In this document: positions 21,744 to 30,112 of the stretch, in pieces
Layout of the letters: every line of letters starts with the position of its first letter
How positions within the stretch are numbered: position 1 is the stretch's first letter
Assembly: GCA_937862575.1 (NCBI GenBank)
Contig: CALMFM010000184.1
Coordinates: 1 to 34,166 of the forward strand
Length of the DNA stretch: 34,166 nucleotides
Reading direction: 5' to 3'
Source: an uncultured Bacillota bacterium
Lineage (GTDB): Bacteria > Bacillota_I > Bacilli_A > Izemoplasmatales > Hujiaoplasmataceae
The notes under the pieces: generated by a model
Told to the model about the DNA's origin: nothing
Seen by the model: only the letters and a program-made list of their open reading frames with translations
Database searches by the model: none
Position numbers and translations under genes: made by a program

Positions 21744-24100
21744 TGTATTTCCTCCTGTGCTATGAAATGATACATTCTTGAGCCAAAGTCACCCATAAGT
21801 CTGACTGACTCGTTGATTCCGGATCCAATGAAATTCTGTTGAGGGACAAAACCTTTGTTCACAAGAACATCTCCGGCTATTATTCGTTCTTCTTTTTCTG
21901 TTTCGTACATATAACGATTCTTTAAAAGATGAAACAGGATTCCGTTAGGGTTGATTTTGATTGGCAAAGCGTGTTTAACCAGATAGCCGAAAGTATCGAG
22001 ATTGAAATATTGCGGTCGATTAGATACTTTATATTGATAATTTTTGTCCAACATCCGCATTGGAATTATTTCAAATCCGGAATTAGGAACTTCCAATGTT
22101 TTGAAGATTCCTAATATCGCTTCTTTCTTGTCTTTCGACACTACTGCGAATGCGGTTCCGTTTTCTAAAAAAGGATTGCGGATTCTATATAATGTCCCAT
22201 ATTGAAACAAAGTTCTGTGCTCTTTGTAAAATGCAATCTGTTGCTTGATTACTTTGTCTTCAAAAGGCGTTGTCTTGGTGATGTCGAATTCATAACCCAA
22301 CAATCCAAAAGCGCTGATATTAAACCGGGTTTCAAGTGGTGTTCTCCTTATTGCCTGGGCCGATGGAGAATCACTGACATGCGCTCCCATGACCGATTGA
22401 GGATAAAGATAACTGGTTCCATATTGAATTAATTGTCTTGAGTATCCATCAGTGTTGTCAGATGTCCATATTTGAGGCATATATTGTAACATACCAAGAT
22501 CAAAGCGATTTCCACCGGAGGCACATGACTCAAAAAGCACACCGGGATGATGGGTTGTGACTTTGTCCATTACCTCATATAGACCGAGTTGATATAAATG
22601 CAACAATTTTCCTTGGTTTTCAGCTGATAATGCAGCTGAATATAAATCGGAGAAATTCCTGTTCATATCCCATTTGACATAAGATATTCCGCTTCCGATT
22701 AATATATCGTCAAGCGTAGAAACTATAAAATCTCTGACTTCTTGTTTTGAAAGATCCAAGATGAGCTGATTTCGACCCAAACTAGGATTTGTCTTATGAT
22801 GCTTAATTACCCAATCAGGGTGGTTTTTATAGAGATTACTGTCGGGATTGACCATTTCCGGCTCTACCCAAATACCAAAGTTTAGTCCGATTCTCTTGAT
22901 TTTCTTCGAAAGGCCAGTGATTCCCAAAGGTAGCTTCTTTTTATTTGTCTGCCAATCGCCAAGTCCTTTTGTATCGTCGTTTCGTTCACCGAACCATCCG
23001 TCATCGAGAACGAAGGTCTCGATTCCCAGTTTCTTCGCTTTTTTGGCTAATTTAAGGATTTTTGACTGATTAAAGTCGAACATAGTTGCTTCCCAATTAT
23101 TATATAAAACCGGACGATCTTTTTCTTTCCAGTCCGGTTTGATTATGTTGTTGGTTATCAGTTCATGATAGTTCTGAGACAACTTGTTAAGTCCCGTCTC
23201 TGAGAAAGACATCACAACCTCTGGCGTGATGAACTCTTCTCCTTTTTTAAGTTGCCAGTAAAAATCAAAGGAGTTTATACCCATCTGAACTCTCAGCATT
23301 TCAAATGGCGTTCTTTCAAGAGTAACTTCAAAATTACCCGAATATATAAGGCCAAAACCATAGCATTTTCCATATGTTTCATCAGTCTCATTTTTCGAAA
23401 TAACTATAAATGGATTATGGTCGTTTGAAGAAACGCCTTTCTTTGAGTCAATTTTAGTGATTCCTTGACCGATTCTTCTTTTGTTGATCATTCGCTCCCT
23501 AATCCAAGCGCCATCAAAAGTGGTAAGTTGATAATCTTCGTCGAACATGTCAATATTCATACTCAAAGCTTTTTCCAATATTATATCGTTTTCAGAAGTA
23601 TTTTTGACAATAGCTCTTCTAGCAATAACATCAACCTCCGAGAATACTGAATAGAAAAGATCAGTTTCAATGCCTGTGATAGTATCTTTTAGTGTAATTA
23701 CCAAAGATTCTATCTGTTTGCCATATGCCTTTGTTTCCGGCATTGTTTTTAATTCCGGTTTAGCTATAACAACATGTTTCAAATAGTGAAAATCGGTAAG
23801 GCGTGAGCCGTCAATATGTCTGATGTGTAGCATCGGTTCTCGGAAATCGCCTTTGCCATAAGTCGGACATTCTAAAAACTCTAAATTAAGATTAAAAGTC
23901 TTGTCATTTTGATCATAAACCACTTGATTTCCAACTTCTATCTCATGTTTAACTCTAAGCCCTTCAACACCGCTATTCAAGTCAACGATTTCACCATAAT
24001 AAAGTGTACCAATGTGTCCACTTGGCAGTACTTGAACTATATATGAAGTATTTGACGTTTGGATGTGAAAGATTAGTTTTTCTTCGTCTACAAAGATCAT
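21740..24100 (-). CDS. Alpha-galactosidase, glycoside hydrolase family 36
   Basis: A 786-residue protein typical of bacterial GH36. An N-terminal beta-supersandwich (about 1-330) precedes a TIM barrel with FVLDDGWFGER, FGIWVEPEMVNPDS, the nucleophile aspartate in YVKWDMNR (about 477), the sugar-binding ESCASGGNRFD and the acid/base aspartate in SDNTDG (about 549). A C-terminal beta domain follows. It hydrolyses alpha-1,6-galactosides such as melibiose or raffinose to release galactose. No signal peptide, so it should act in the cytosol. Its ATG overlaps the stop of the upstream permease by four bases and its own stop overlaps the GH2 start by four bases. All active-site motifs are intact. Confidence 0.95.
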   Translation of the reverse strand: MIFVDEEKLIFHIQTSNTSYIVQVLPSGHIGTLYYGEIVDLNSGVEGLRVKHEIEVGNQVVYDQNDKTFNLNLEFLECPTYGKGDFREPMLHIRHIDGSRLTDFHYLKHVVIAKPELKTMPETKAYGKQIESLVITLKDTITGIETDLFYSVFSEVDVIARRAIVKNTSENDIILEKALSMNIDMFDEDYQLTTFDGAWIRERMINKRRIGQGITKIDSKKGVSSNDHNPFIVISKNETDETYGKCYGFGLIYSGNFEVTLERTPFEMLRVQMGINSFDFYWQLKKGEEFITPEVVMSFSETGLNKLSQNYHELITNNIIKPDWKEKDRPVLYNNWEATMFDFNQSKILKLAKKAKKLGIETFVLDDGWFGERNDDTKGLGDWQTNKKKLPLGITGLSKKIKRIGLNFGIWVEPEMVNPDSNLYKNHPDWVIKHHKTNPSLGRNQLILDLSKQEVRDFIVSTLDDILIGSGISYVKWDMNRNFSDLYSAALSAENQGKLLHLYQLGLYEVMDKVTTHHPGVLFESCASGGNRFDLGMLQYMPQIWTSDNTDGYSRQLIQYGTSYLYPQSVMGAHVSDSPSAQAIRRTPLETRFNISAFGLLGYEFDITKTTPFEDKVIKQQIAFYKEHRTLFQYGTLYRIRNPFLENGTAFAVVSKDKKEAILGIFKTLEVPNSGFEIIPMRMLDKNYQYKVSNRPQYFNLDTFGYLVKHALPIKINPNGILFHLLKNRYMYETEKEERIIAGDVLVNKGFVPQQNFIGSGINESVRLMGDFGSRMYHFIAQEEIQ

Positions 24101-24840
24101 TTTCCTTTTTTAATCCCTTCATTTTGAATTGTCAATATCAAATATGATTTGAAGTATGGTCTTATTACGAAATATGTCATGGCACTTACATACACAAGTT
24201 GTAGTGCAATTGCCAAAACTATAAGCCAAATAGGCGAATAAGCATAGCCATAATATATCTCTTGGAATAAAATACCAGATAAATATGCCGGTGAGATCAC
24301 CATTACATATTGCAATGCGGTCGGTATCAGATTTCTAGCATAAAAGATTGGAATTAAAGAAAAAATTACAATGTACGCAATATAGCTGACTGACATGATA
24401 GATGTAGATTTGGATATGATAGCCAATACGGTTCCGACTACAACGTGCATAACCGCAGCCAATAAATATACAAGGAAGAAAAGCAATATGTTGAAATGAG
24501 TATTCAATACAAGAGCCATGACAAATATATCTAGTACAAAAGGAATCATCAATAACAGTAATGCACTGGTTAATTTAGCCAGTATCGGCACCATTGAAGG
24601 ACATTCACAGGTTGCTAAAGGAACCAAACTCTTTTCTTCAGATTCTAAAAAGAAGCTAATTGAGAAAATGATTACAGGTAGTATAAAAACAGTGATGTAG
24701 ATGATAATCAACGCATCAAAATTAGGGAAGAAGGCCATTATACCAGCAAAAAGCAATGACAGTATCACTACTGTCTGCAAAATTCCGAACTTCAAGTAAT
24801 ATTTAAAATCACTCTTGATTATTTCAATAAATTTACTCAT
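24097..24840 (-). CDS. ABC-2-type membrane permease-like protein
   Basis: A 247-residue protein with six hydrophobic segments: about 20-38, 45-68, 95-115, 120-145, 155-172 and 205-228. The layout resembles single-domain ABC-2 permeases of the fluoroquinolone-export type: a cytoplasmic N-terminus, then a CECPSMVPILAKLTSA-like coupling segment after helix 2. No separate ABC ATPase gene adjoins it; the only nucleotide-binding-domain-like sequence nearby is the degenerate C-terminal half of the TetR-type protein encoded just upstream. The GTG at 24849 overlaps that gene's stop, but the ATG at 24840 has GGAG eight bases away and is preferred. Substrate and direction of transport cannot be read; in this operon sugar-related export or a regulatory role are both guesses. 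Confidence 0.7.
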   Translation of the reverse strand: MSKFIEIIKSDFKYYLKFGILQTVVILSLLFAGIMAFFPNFDALIIIYITVFILPVIIFSISFFLESEEKSLVPLATCECPSMVPILAKLTSALLLLMIPFVLDIFVMALVLNTHFNILLFFLVYLLAAVMHVVVGTVLAIISKSTSIMSVSYIAYIVIFSLIPIFYARNLIPTALQYVMVISPAYLSGILFQEIYYGYAYSPIWLIVLAIALQLVYVSAMTYFVIRPYFKSYLILTIQNEGIKKGK

Positions 24841-24845
24841 GTTTA

Positions 24846-26138
24846 TCACTCCATATACTCGACATCTCGGCGATTAAGTTTTCGGCTTTCTTTAATCGTA
24901 AGCATAGTTTTACTCTTATAATCATCGAAATTGAATTTATCTTTTTTGATTCTCTTTAATACCTGTTGTCCCGAATCATTAAAATATGATACTGTATAAC
25001 TTTCAAAAGGCAATTCATAAAGGATGTCTGGATTTATCTTAACAATATCATTTTCACTACTGATTCTGTAAATATTATTCACATTGCTTTCGGAAATAAA
25101 AATTTCCGAGTCTAACACTATTATTTTACTAGTTTTAGCCATCATTGGCAACAACTCGTCGAAAACTAATTTAATCTGGCTTGTTAATCTGAATATATTA
25201 GTAATATCTAAGATTATTTTTTCGGTTCCAATTAGTGTAAGGTATACCATTATAAGTATCGTTTGTTCGGAAAGATCAAGAAGATGAAAACTTTTGTTAG
25301 AAAAAGGCAAGTTAATCATCTTCTCAAGGTATGAGTAATCTCTCAAATTTCGGGATATTCCGGACATTATAATGTTTTTAAGGTCTATCTTTCGTATTTT
25401 CATAGTCTGATGAACATTGTCAATAAAAGAACGACTTTCTTTCAAGATATTAGATACAAAAATATTGTCAGTTGAGGAATCTACAGGAAATGCATTAGTT
25501 ATTATATATGACGGATTTGTGGGTAAATCTGTCAATAAGAACGATTTATTTTCTTTATTATTTATATAGGCGTTTTTCTTAAGACCTAAAATATACCTAG
25601 TCAGCAACACATCGGCAATTTCGTCTGTATTGAATGGAAAGTCAATATAGAAATGTTTATAACTTTTGATTATCATGTCCATATCAATATCCAGATTATC
25701 AATTACCTGTCTCAGTCTTCTAACCGACCTATCGAATAGTGACTCGATACAATTATTGGAAATTTCTTGCCTAAGCTCGCTTCTTTCTAATTCAATTTTA
25801 GAAATAAAATTATAATATCGAATATCGGCAGCATATACTTCTCTGAGATTATGCCAGATTGAATCGATTATACCCTGAGGAGTATTGAGGTCGGACATTC
25901 GTTCAGAATGAGCATTAAATAGCGATATTTGGACCGTATAAACGTAATCAATCAAAGCAAAATACAGTTCTTCTTTCGTCTTGAAACGATAATAGAAACT
26001 ACCTTTGTTATAATTCGCCTTTTTTATTATTTCATTCGTTGAAGCTAATTCAAAATTCTTTGTGCTAAACTCGTTTAGAGTGGCTTCAAAAAGCTTTTCT
26101 TCTTTTTTCAATAAATATGATTTGTCTTCTTGAATCAT
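24846..26138 (-). CDS. TetR-type regulator with unusual ABC-ATPase-like C-terminal half
   Basis: A 430-residue protein, about twice the usual TetR length. Residues 10-65 form a TetR DNA-binding domain (STNEIIKKANYNKGSFYYRFKT-like helix-turn-helix, including NKGSFYYRF). Residues about 70-200 resemble the helical TetR ligand domain. The remainder (about 215-430) is not TetR-like. It contains LLDLSEQTI near 289, followed about 20 residues later by KIILDITN, the order and spacing of an ABC signature (LSGGQ) and Walker B (LLDEP), but with the catalytic glutamate replaced and no Walker A visible. It could be a degenerate, inactive nucleotide-binding domain. The ATG at 26138 follows AAAGGTGAT; an in-frame GTG overlaps that site. 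It heads the permease-GH36-GH2 operon and may control it. The C-terminal reading is tentative. Confidence 0.72.
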   Translation of the reverse strand: MIQEDKSYLLKKEEKLFEATLNEFSTKNFELASTNEIIKKANYNKGSFYYRFKTKEELYFALIDYVYTVQISLFNAHSERMSDLNTPQGIIDSIWHNLREVYAADIRYYNFISKIELERSELRQEISNNCIESLFDRSVRRLRQVIDNLDIDMDMIIKSYKHFYIDFPFNTDEIADVLLTRYILGLKKNAYINNKENKSFLLTDLPTNPSYIITNAFPVDSSTDNIFVSNILKESRSFIDNVHQTMKIRKIDLKNIIMSGISRNLRDYSYLEKMINLPFSNKSFHLLDLSEQTILIMVYLTLIGTEKIILDITNIFRLTSQIKLVFDELLPMMAKTSKIIVLDSEIFISESNVNNIYRISSENDIVKINPDILYELPFESYTVSYFNDSGQQVLKRIKKDKFNFDDYKSKTMLTIKESRKLNRRDVEYME

Positions 26139-26156
26139 AAAAATCACCTTTTTATA

Positions 26157-26179
26157 CTATATGGTCTATTCTATACGGT
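26157..26179 (-). promoter_or_regulatory. Candidate operator: two 9-bp direct repeats in the regulator leader
   Basis: On the plus strand CTATATGGT (26157-26165) and CTATACGGT (26171-26179) differ by one base and lie 14 bp apart, just downstream of the -10 element. A binding site for the autoregulating TetR-type protein is plausible, though TetR operators are usually inverted repeats. Confidence 0.35.
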
Positions 26180-26183
26180 TTAT

Positions 26184-26192
26184 ATTATATCA
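26184..26192 (-). promoter_or_regulatory. Extended -10 promoter of the TetR/permease/GH36/GH2 operon
   Basis: Minus-strand TGATATAAT, a perfect TATAAT with the extended TG element, which can work without a good -35. It lies some 45 bases before the start codon. Confidence 0.6.
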
Positions 26193-26199
26193 TACCTTT

Positions 26200-26231
26200 G
26201 AAAAAAAGAAAAGAGGTTGTTTTTACCTCTT
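26200..26231 (-). terminator. Intrinsic terminator of the thyA-to-26223 operon
   Basis: On the minus strand AAGAGGT (26225-26231) pairs with ACCTCTT (26211-26217) over a seven-base loop, followed by TTC and TTTTTTT. The hairpin starts within the stop-codon region of the last gene. Confidence 0.8.
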
Positions 26232-26717
26232 CTTTTTGATGAATAAACTAGCCATCTTATCTTCAAAACTCAGTCTTTCAGGTTCGGAGTCAAAGCCTTT
26301 GATATCGATAATGAACGTCTTTCGATCAACCGAGTGCAATAGATAGAATAGTTTCGCCTTACGGTACTTAATGATATCTGAATATTTCATGTTATATGAT
26401 TTGATATTATGTACTTCGAATTCTTCATCCATAAATAGGTATGTCTGCAGTACTGGTTGTTCAACTAGTGGTGATCTTTTTAGCATCCTATTCATGGTCT
26501 GCTTTTGCATCAAAGCTGTCAACCCAAGATAAAACCCTAGAATTCCAAATAATAAGCCTGCATAAGCCCATTCTTGAATCACTAACATATAAATTATAAA
26601 TACCAATGAAATTGCAGTAATTACAATGAAGTTTCTTTTAATATACGAACCTAGATAATACTTATTATAATTTACTATCAAATCTTTGTCATAAAGAGTT
26701 TTATTTCTTATTTCCAT
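26223..26717 (-). CDS. Small two-helix membrane protein, YcxB-like
   Basis: A 164-residue protein with two adjacent hydrophobic helices (about 28-46 and 51-68) and a C-terminal soluble domain of strands. The soluble part includes FMDEEFEVHN, a Y-S-D-I stretch, and a D-R-K-T-F-I-I-D strand pair. This resembles YcxB/PH-like bacterial membrane proteins, whose function is poorly known. Both helices form a hairpin, so the C-terminal domain is on the same side as the N-terminus, probably cytosolic. It is the last gene of the thyA operon, nine bases after the PAP2 gene, with GGAGGT before the ATG. The last residues (KKKR) overlap the terminator hairpin. No function is assigned. Confidence 0.65.
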   Translation of the reverse strand: MEIRNKTLYDKDLIVNYNKYYLGSYIKRNFIVITAISLVFIIYMLVIQEWAYAGLLFGILGFYLGLTALMQKQTMNRMLKRSPLVEQPVLQTYLFMDEEFEVHNIKSYNMKYSDIIKYRKAKLFYLLHSVDRKTFIIDIKGFDSEPERLSFEDKMASLFIKKKR

Positions 26718-26726
26718 GATAACCTC

Positions 26727-27680
26727 CTATATTTTCAGTAATTTAAACAATTTAGGATATAATCCGATGCCAACAAGCAACATTGCGGTATACCTAATAA
26801 AATCAAATAACGCTGCTAAAATTCCTTTGAGAGAATCACCAATTACAAGGCTTTCACTATCTACTATGAAACCAAATAAGAATTTGAGTCCGTATCTTAC
26901 AGCTAGGATTAAAACTATACCTATTGCAAATCTGGCCAGATTAAGCCAAATATGGCGATGATTTTCAAAATTGACGTGTGCTTTTTCATAATTAATTCCA
27001 ATAATAAAGCCTGCAACCGTCCCCAGCATCTTGAGAACCGATTCCGAGTCAAAGTAGAATTGTGCCGCATCAAAGCCTGCGTCAGTCGCATTGTTGAAAT
27101 AATTGATTATTATGACAACTGCTACAGCTATAAAAGATAAGATCAATAAAACATTATATACTTTGGTAATATTTTTTATCTTATCATAATATTTACTGAC
27201 AAGCCAAGCAATTAAGATACCAAGTATGGCACCAACTAGAACGTCCGTCAAATAATGGACTCCTAGATACATTCTTGACAAGGCGACGAGAGTGGTTACT
27301 ATAATCGCGACTATCAATAACCATTTCTTTTTAATGAAGTAATAAAGACTAAAGAAAGCAGTCGAGGCTGTTTGTGTATGTCCACTTGGAAATGAATACC
27401 CTTCGGCTGTTTCCGGTCTCATATTTTCGATAGTATTATCAACCATGAAAGGTCTTGGCCTTTTCACAACCAGTTTAATTAAACTATTCAATGTTAGTGA
27501 TAGAAAGACAGTGAATCCGATTTTTTCCCCAATCTTCTTATCATAACTCCAATAAACAAAACCAAGAATTATTATCAGCACTACTTCTTCGCCAAGAATC
27601 GTGAAAGTATTGAATAGAAAGTCCCATACGTCATTACCGATACTTTGCATCCAGCGGATTATATCCAGTTCAAATCCCAT
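26727..27680 (-). CDS. PAP2-family membrane phosphatase
   Basis: A 317-residue multi-helix protein with the complete acid-phosphatase signature: KLVVKRPRPF (about 71-80), PSGHTQTAS (about 100-108) and SRMYLGVHYLTDV (about 137-149). The histidines in motifs 2 and 3 are the catalytic pair. Family members hydrolyse phosphatidic acid, phosphatidylglycerophosphate or undecaprenyl pyrophosphate at the membrane. The protein is longer than the usual 200-230 residues: a C-terminal extension carries about four extra hydrophobic helices. An in-frame TTG two codons upstream overlaps the Shine-Dalgarno, so the ATG at 27680 is chosen. Its place in an operon with plsC suggests a lipid-phosphate role, which is inference. 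Confidence 0.9.
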   Translation of the reverse strand: MGFELDIIRWMQSIGNDVWDFLFNTFTILGEEVVLIIILGFVYWSYDKKIGEKIGFTVFLSLTLNSLIKLVVKRPRPFMVDNTIENMRPETAEGYSFPSGHTQTASTAFFSLYYFIKKKWLLIVAIIVTTLVALSRMYLGVHYLTDVLVGAILGILIAWLVSKYYDKIKNITKVYNVLLILSFIAVAVVIIINYFNNATDAGFDAAQFYFDSESVLKMLGTVAGFIIGINYEKAHVNFENHRHIWLNLARFAIGIVLILAVRYGLKFLFGFIVDSESLVIGDSLKGILAALFDFIRYTAMLLVGIGLYPKLFKLLKI

Positions 27681-27694
27681 AATCAATCCTCCTG

Positions 27695-28276
27695 TTATAG
27701 AAATCCATATATGATAAGACCCATTATTCCCGAAATTAAGACAATAATAACAGGATGGATCCTTTTCTTCAATTTGGAAACGATTAATGATACTGCAAAA
27801 ATGATTATAGCTCCAATTTCAAAGGTGAAATCTTGATAATTGAATCCAACAATCCCAAACACACCTTTTAATATGAACACAACAGCCACTGACATTATGA
27901 TTCCAGGAACAACCGGCCTAACTCCATCAAGAAAACCTCTGACATACTTATTTGTAGAGAAGCGTTTGAAAGCCATGGCGATGAAAAGAATGATGATGAA
28001 TGAAGGGAGAACAACACCGAATGTAGCGACGATAGCGCCGATCACTCCGGCTTGCTCAAACCCGATGAAAGTCGCGATGTTTATGGCGAACGGTCCCGGC
28101 GTTGATTCCGATATCGCAATGAAATCAATCAAAATGTCGGTCGAATCAACCCAAGCATGGGTCATTACTTCATCAGTGATAAGCGGAATCATCGCATAGC
28201 CACCACCAAAGGTGAATATGCCAATCTTGAAGAAACTAAGGAACAACTGCAAGAGCAGTCTCAACAACTCAGGCAT
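27695..28276 (-). CDS. Chromate transporter (CHR family), second short-chain half
   Basis: A 193-residue short-chain CHR protein with the family block FKIGIFTFGGGYAMIPLI (about 16-33) and ESTPGPFAINIATFIGF (about 57-73), followed by GVVLPSFIIIL. Short-chain CHR proteins occur as adjacent pairs that together correspond to one long-chain transporter with opposite orientation of the halves. Its start overlaps the stop of the partner gene by eight bases. The family was named for chromate efflux, but the natural substrate in most bacteria is unknown, so chromate resistance should not be assumed from the name. Confidence 0.9.
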   Translation of the reverse strand: MPELLRLLLQLFLSFFKIGIFTFGGGYAMIPLITDEVMTHAWVDSTDILIDFIAISESTPGPFAINIATFIGFEQAGVIGAIVATFGVVLPSFIIILFIAMAFKRFSTNKYVRGFLDGVRPVVPGIIMSVAVVFILKGVFGIVGFNYQDFTFEIGAIIIFAVSLIVSKLKKRIHPVIIVLISGIMGLIIYGFL

Positions 28277-28817
28277 CCTTGTTCACCTCTTTTCCATTTA
28301 TTACCGCATAATAGATGATACCGACTATACCACCAATCAAAATGACGAATACGATCGGTATCAGATCAAAATACACCGTGACCAACCCAAATACCACAAG
28401 TATATAAGCCATGATGTTCTTATCAATCTTTTTATAGATACGAATAGCGGCGTTCAAAATCAAGACGGCTACGCCGATTCTTATGCCTTTGAAAGCATAT
28501 TCAACGTAGACATTGTCTTTATATCTCATAAGAAATGCCGAAATTATCGTGATTATAATTATTGAAGGCAAAACAACTCCCAGTGTCGCCGCAGCACTGC
28601 CAAGAACACCTTTTGTCTTGTAGCCGACATAAGTAGCTGAATTGATGGCGATCGGACCAGGAGTTGACTCCGCTATCGCGATGATATCGATAAACTCTTT
28701 CTCATCAATCCAGTGAAACTTGTCCACTGCATAGAAGTGAATCAAAGGTATCATCGAATAGCCACCACCAAAGGTGAATAGACCTATTTTGAAAAAAGTA
28801 AAAAATATCCTGAACAT
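28269..28817 (-). CDS. Chromate transporter (CHR family), first short-chain half
   Basis: A 182-residue short-chain CHR protein. FKIGLFTFGGGYSMIPLI lies near residues 11-28 and ESTPGPIAINSATYVGY near 52-68, and GVVLPSIIIIT follows. It is homologous to the next gene (27695-28276), with which it overlaps by eight bases, so the two are a translationally coupled pair, expected to form a heterodimer in the membrane. AGGAGA precedes the ATG. It follows plsC after nine bases within the thyA operon. Confidence 0.9.
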   Translation of the reverse strand: MFRIFFTFFKIGLFTFGGGYSMIPLIHFYAVDKFHWIDEKEFIDIIAIAESTPGPIAINSATYVGYKTKGVLGSAAATLGVVLPSIIIITIISAFLMRYKDNVYVEYAFKGIRIGVAVLILNAAIRIYKKIDKNIMAYILVVFGLVTVYFDLIPIVFVILIGGIVGIIYYAVINGKEVNKDA

Positions 28818-28826
28818 TATTGTCTC

Positions 28827-29642
28827 CTATCTCTTCTTGAAAATATCCATCTGGGCATTTATTATATCAAACAATTTGTCAGACAACTGAGCTGTATCTA
28901 ATTCTTTATAATCTTCATATTTAACTATAGGCAAAATGTGAATGTATACCTTTGTCGGAAAAATACGCCATTTTTTTGATAACTCATGCATATCAAACAA
29001 AGCAACCGGAGATATATCCGCTTTTGCTTTTTGAGGTAGTTTGAATGCTCCTGGTTTAAATTCAATCAAATCATTGCGATAAGATCTAGTCCCTTCCGGG
29101 AATATTCCCATTGGTTGACCTTCTTTGACTTGTTTGATTGATTTTACCATAGTTTCCAAAGCACTGCGATCTACGGCCCTTGACAAGGGAATGCATCCCA
29201 GGCTATACAAGAGGTTTTTCAGTATTATGATTTTGAACAAAGGATCCTTAGCCACAAAACCTACTGGATATTTCTTATATGCTTGCATGATAAAAAGCGG
29301 ATCGGTATATTCGATATGATTGGAAAATACCACAAAATTATTGTTCTTTGGCAAGTTCTCAATTCCTGTTACTATCAGTTTTGTTCTGTACAGGAAGCTG
29401 AACAAATAAATATTGTATTGATAAAGTATCCAATGTTTCCACATGGATTTCGGTGAAATCTTCTCTGTGGCATATATAAATACAACGAAAATAAATAAAA
29501 TAAGTACTATCATCAAGAGATTTGCGACAACCAATACTAAAAACAATGTCGCAACTCCGCCAAGAGTGAAAGGAATATCATTATTAACAGTGTATATAGC
29601 GGTCAATGCTAAACTAAATAAGATCTGAATCCAAGCTAACAT
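28827..29642 (-). CDS. plsC: 1-acyl-sn-glycerol-3-phosphate acyltransferase (PlsC family)
   Basis: A 271-residue protein with two N-terminal hydrophobic helices (about 1-60). The acyltransferase motifs come in order: SNHIEYTDP with the HX4D catalytic pair (about 103-110), then GCIPLSR (about 150), FPEGTRS (about 182) and a proline-containing motif IV (DISPVALFD). PlsC adds the second acyl chain to lysophosphatidic acid to make phosphatidic acid on the cytoplasmic face of the membrane. The start lies six bases after the stop of folA; its Shine-Dalgarno (AAAGGA) sits inside the end of folA, with a somewhat long spacing. All catalytic motifs are intact. Confidence 0.92.
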   Translation of the reverse strand: MLAWIQILFSLALTAIYTVNNDIPFTLGGVATLFLVLVVANLLMIVLILFIFVVFIYATEKISPKSMWKHWILYQYNIYLFSFLYRTKLIVTGIENLPKNNNFVVFSNHIEYTDPLFIMQAYKKYPVGFVAKDPLFKIIILKNLLYSLGCIPLSRAVDRSALETMVKSIKQVKEGQPMGIFPEGTRSYRNDLIEFKPGAFKLPQKAKADISPVALFDMHELSKKWRIFPTKVYIHILPIVKYEDYKELDTAQLSDKLFDIINAQMDIFKKR

Positions 29643-29647
29643 TTATG

Positions 29648-30112
29648 TTAAATCCTTTCATAGACCGCAAAGCTAAGTTCTGCAAGTTCTTTATTTCGAA
29701 TCAGTTTGAATCCATCAAGATTGAAATTAAGATATACATTACCTTTATGCGGTTTTTTGATATGTGTAATATACAACCTGTTGGCATAAGGAAAAGCCAA
29801 TTCATAAATGGTTTTTCCGCCAATAACAAATATTTCTTCTTCATGAGGTTGCTTGAGAAAAGCAATAAGATCTTTAATCACCGTGACGTTAGGATAACTA
29901 AATTCATCCAATGATGCAACAATCAAGTTGCGTTTCGGTAATGGTTTTCCTAATTTGTCGAGAATTGAGTAAAAGGTATTGAGTCCCATCAATACCGTTT
30001 TATTCAATGTTGTCTCCTTGAAATATTTTAAATCCTCAGGATAATCCCAAGGCAAGTCGTTATTCATGCCAATCAGATGATTGGGATCAGTTGCGAATAT
30101 AAGCGATATCAT
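29648..30112 (-). CDS. folA: Dihydrofolate reductase
   Basis: A 154-residue protein with DHFR hallmarks: LIFATDPNHLIG at the N-terminus, the LPWDYPEDLKYFK active-site helix (about 21-33), then MGLNTFYSI, and the NADPH-binding IFVIGGKTIYE (about 95-105). It reduces dihydrofolate to tetrahydrofolate, regenerating the cofactor oxidised by thymidylate synthase, whose gene lies immediately upstream. The ATG at 30112 overlaps the TGA of thyA by one base; an in-frame GTG one codon earlier is also possible, but the ATG has the better distance to AAGGTGG. The thyA-folA pair is a common functional operon. Confidence 0.95.
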   Translation of the reverse strand: MISLIFATDPNHLIGMNNDLPWDYPEDLKYFKETTLNKTVLMGLNTFYSILDKLGKPLPKRNLIVASLDEFSYPNVTVIKDLIAFLKQPHEEEIFVIGGKTIYELAFPYANRLYITHIKKPHKGNVYLNFNLDGFKLIRNKELAELSFAVYERI

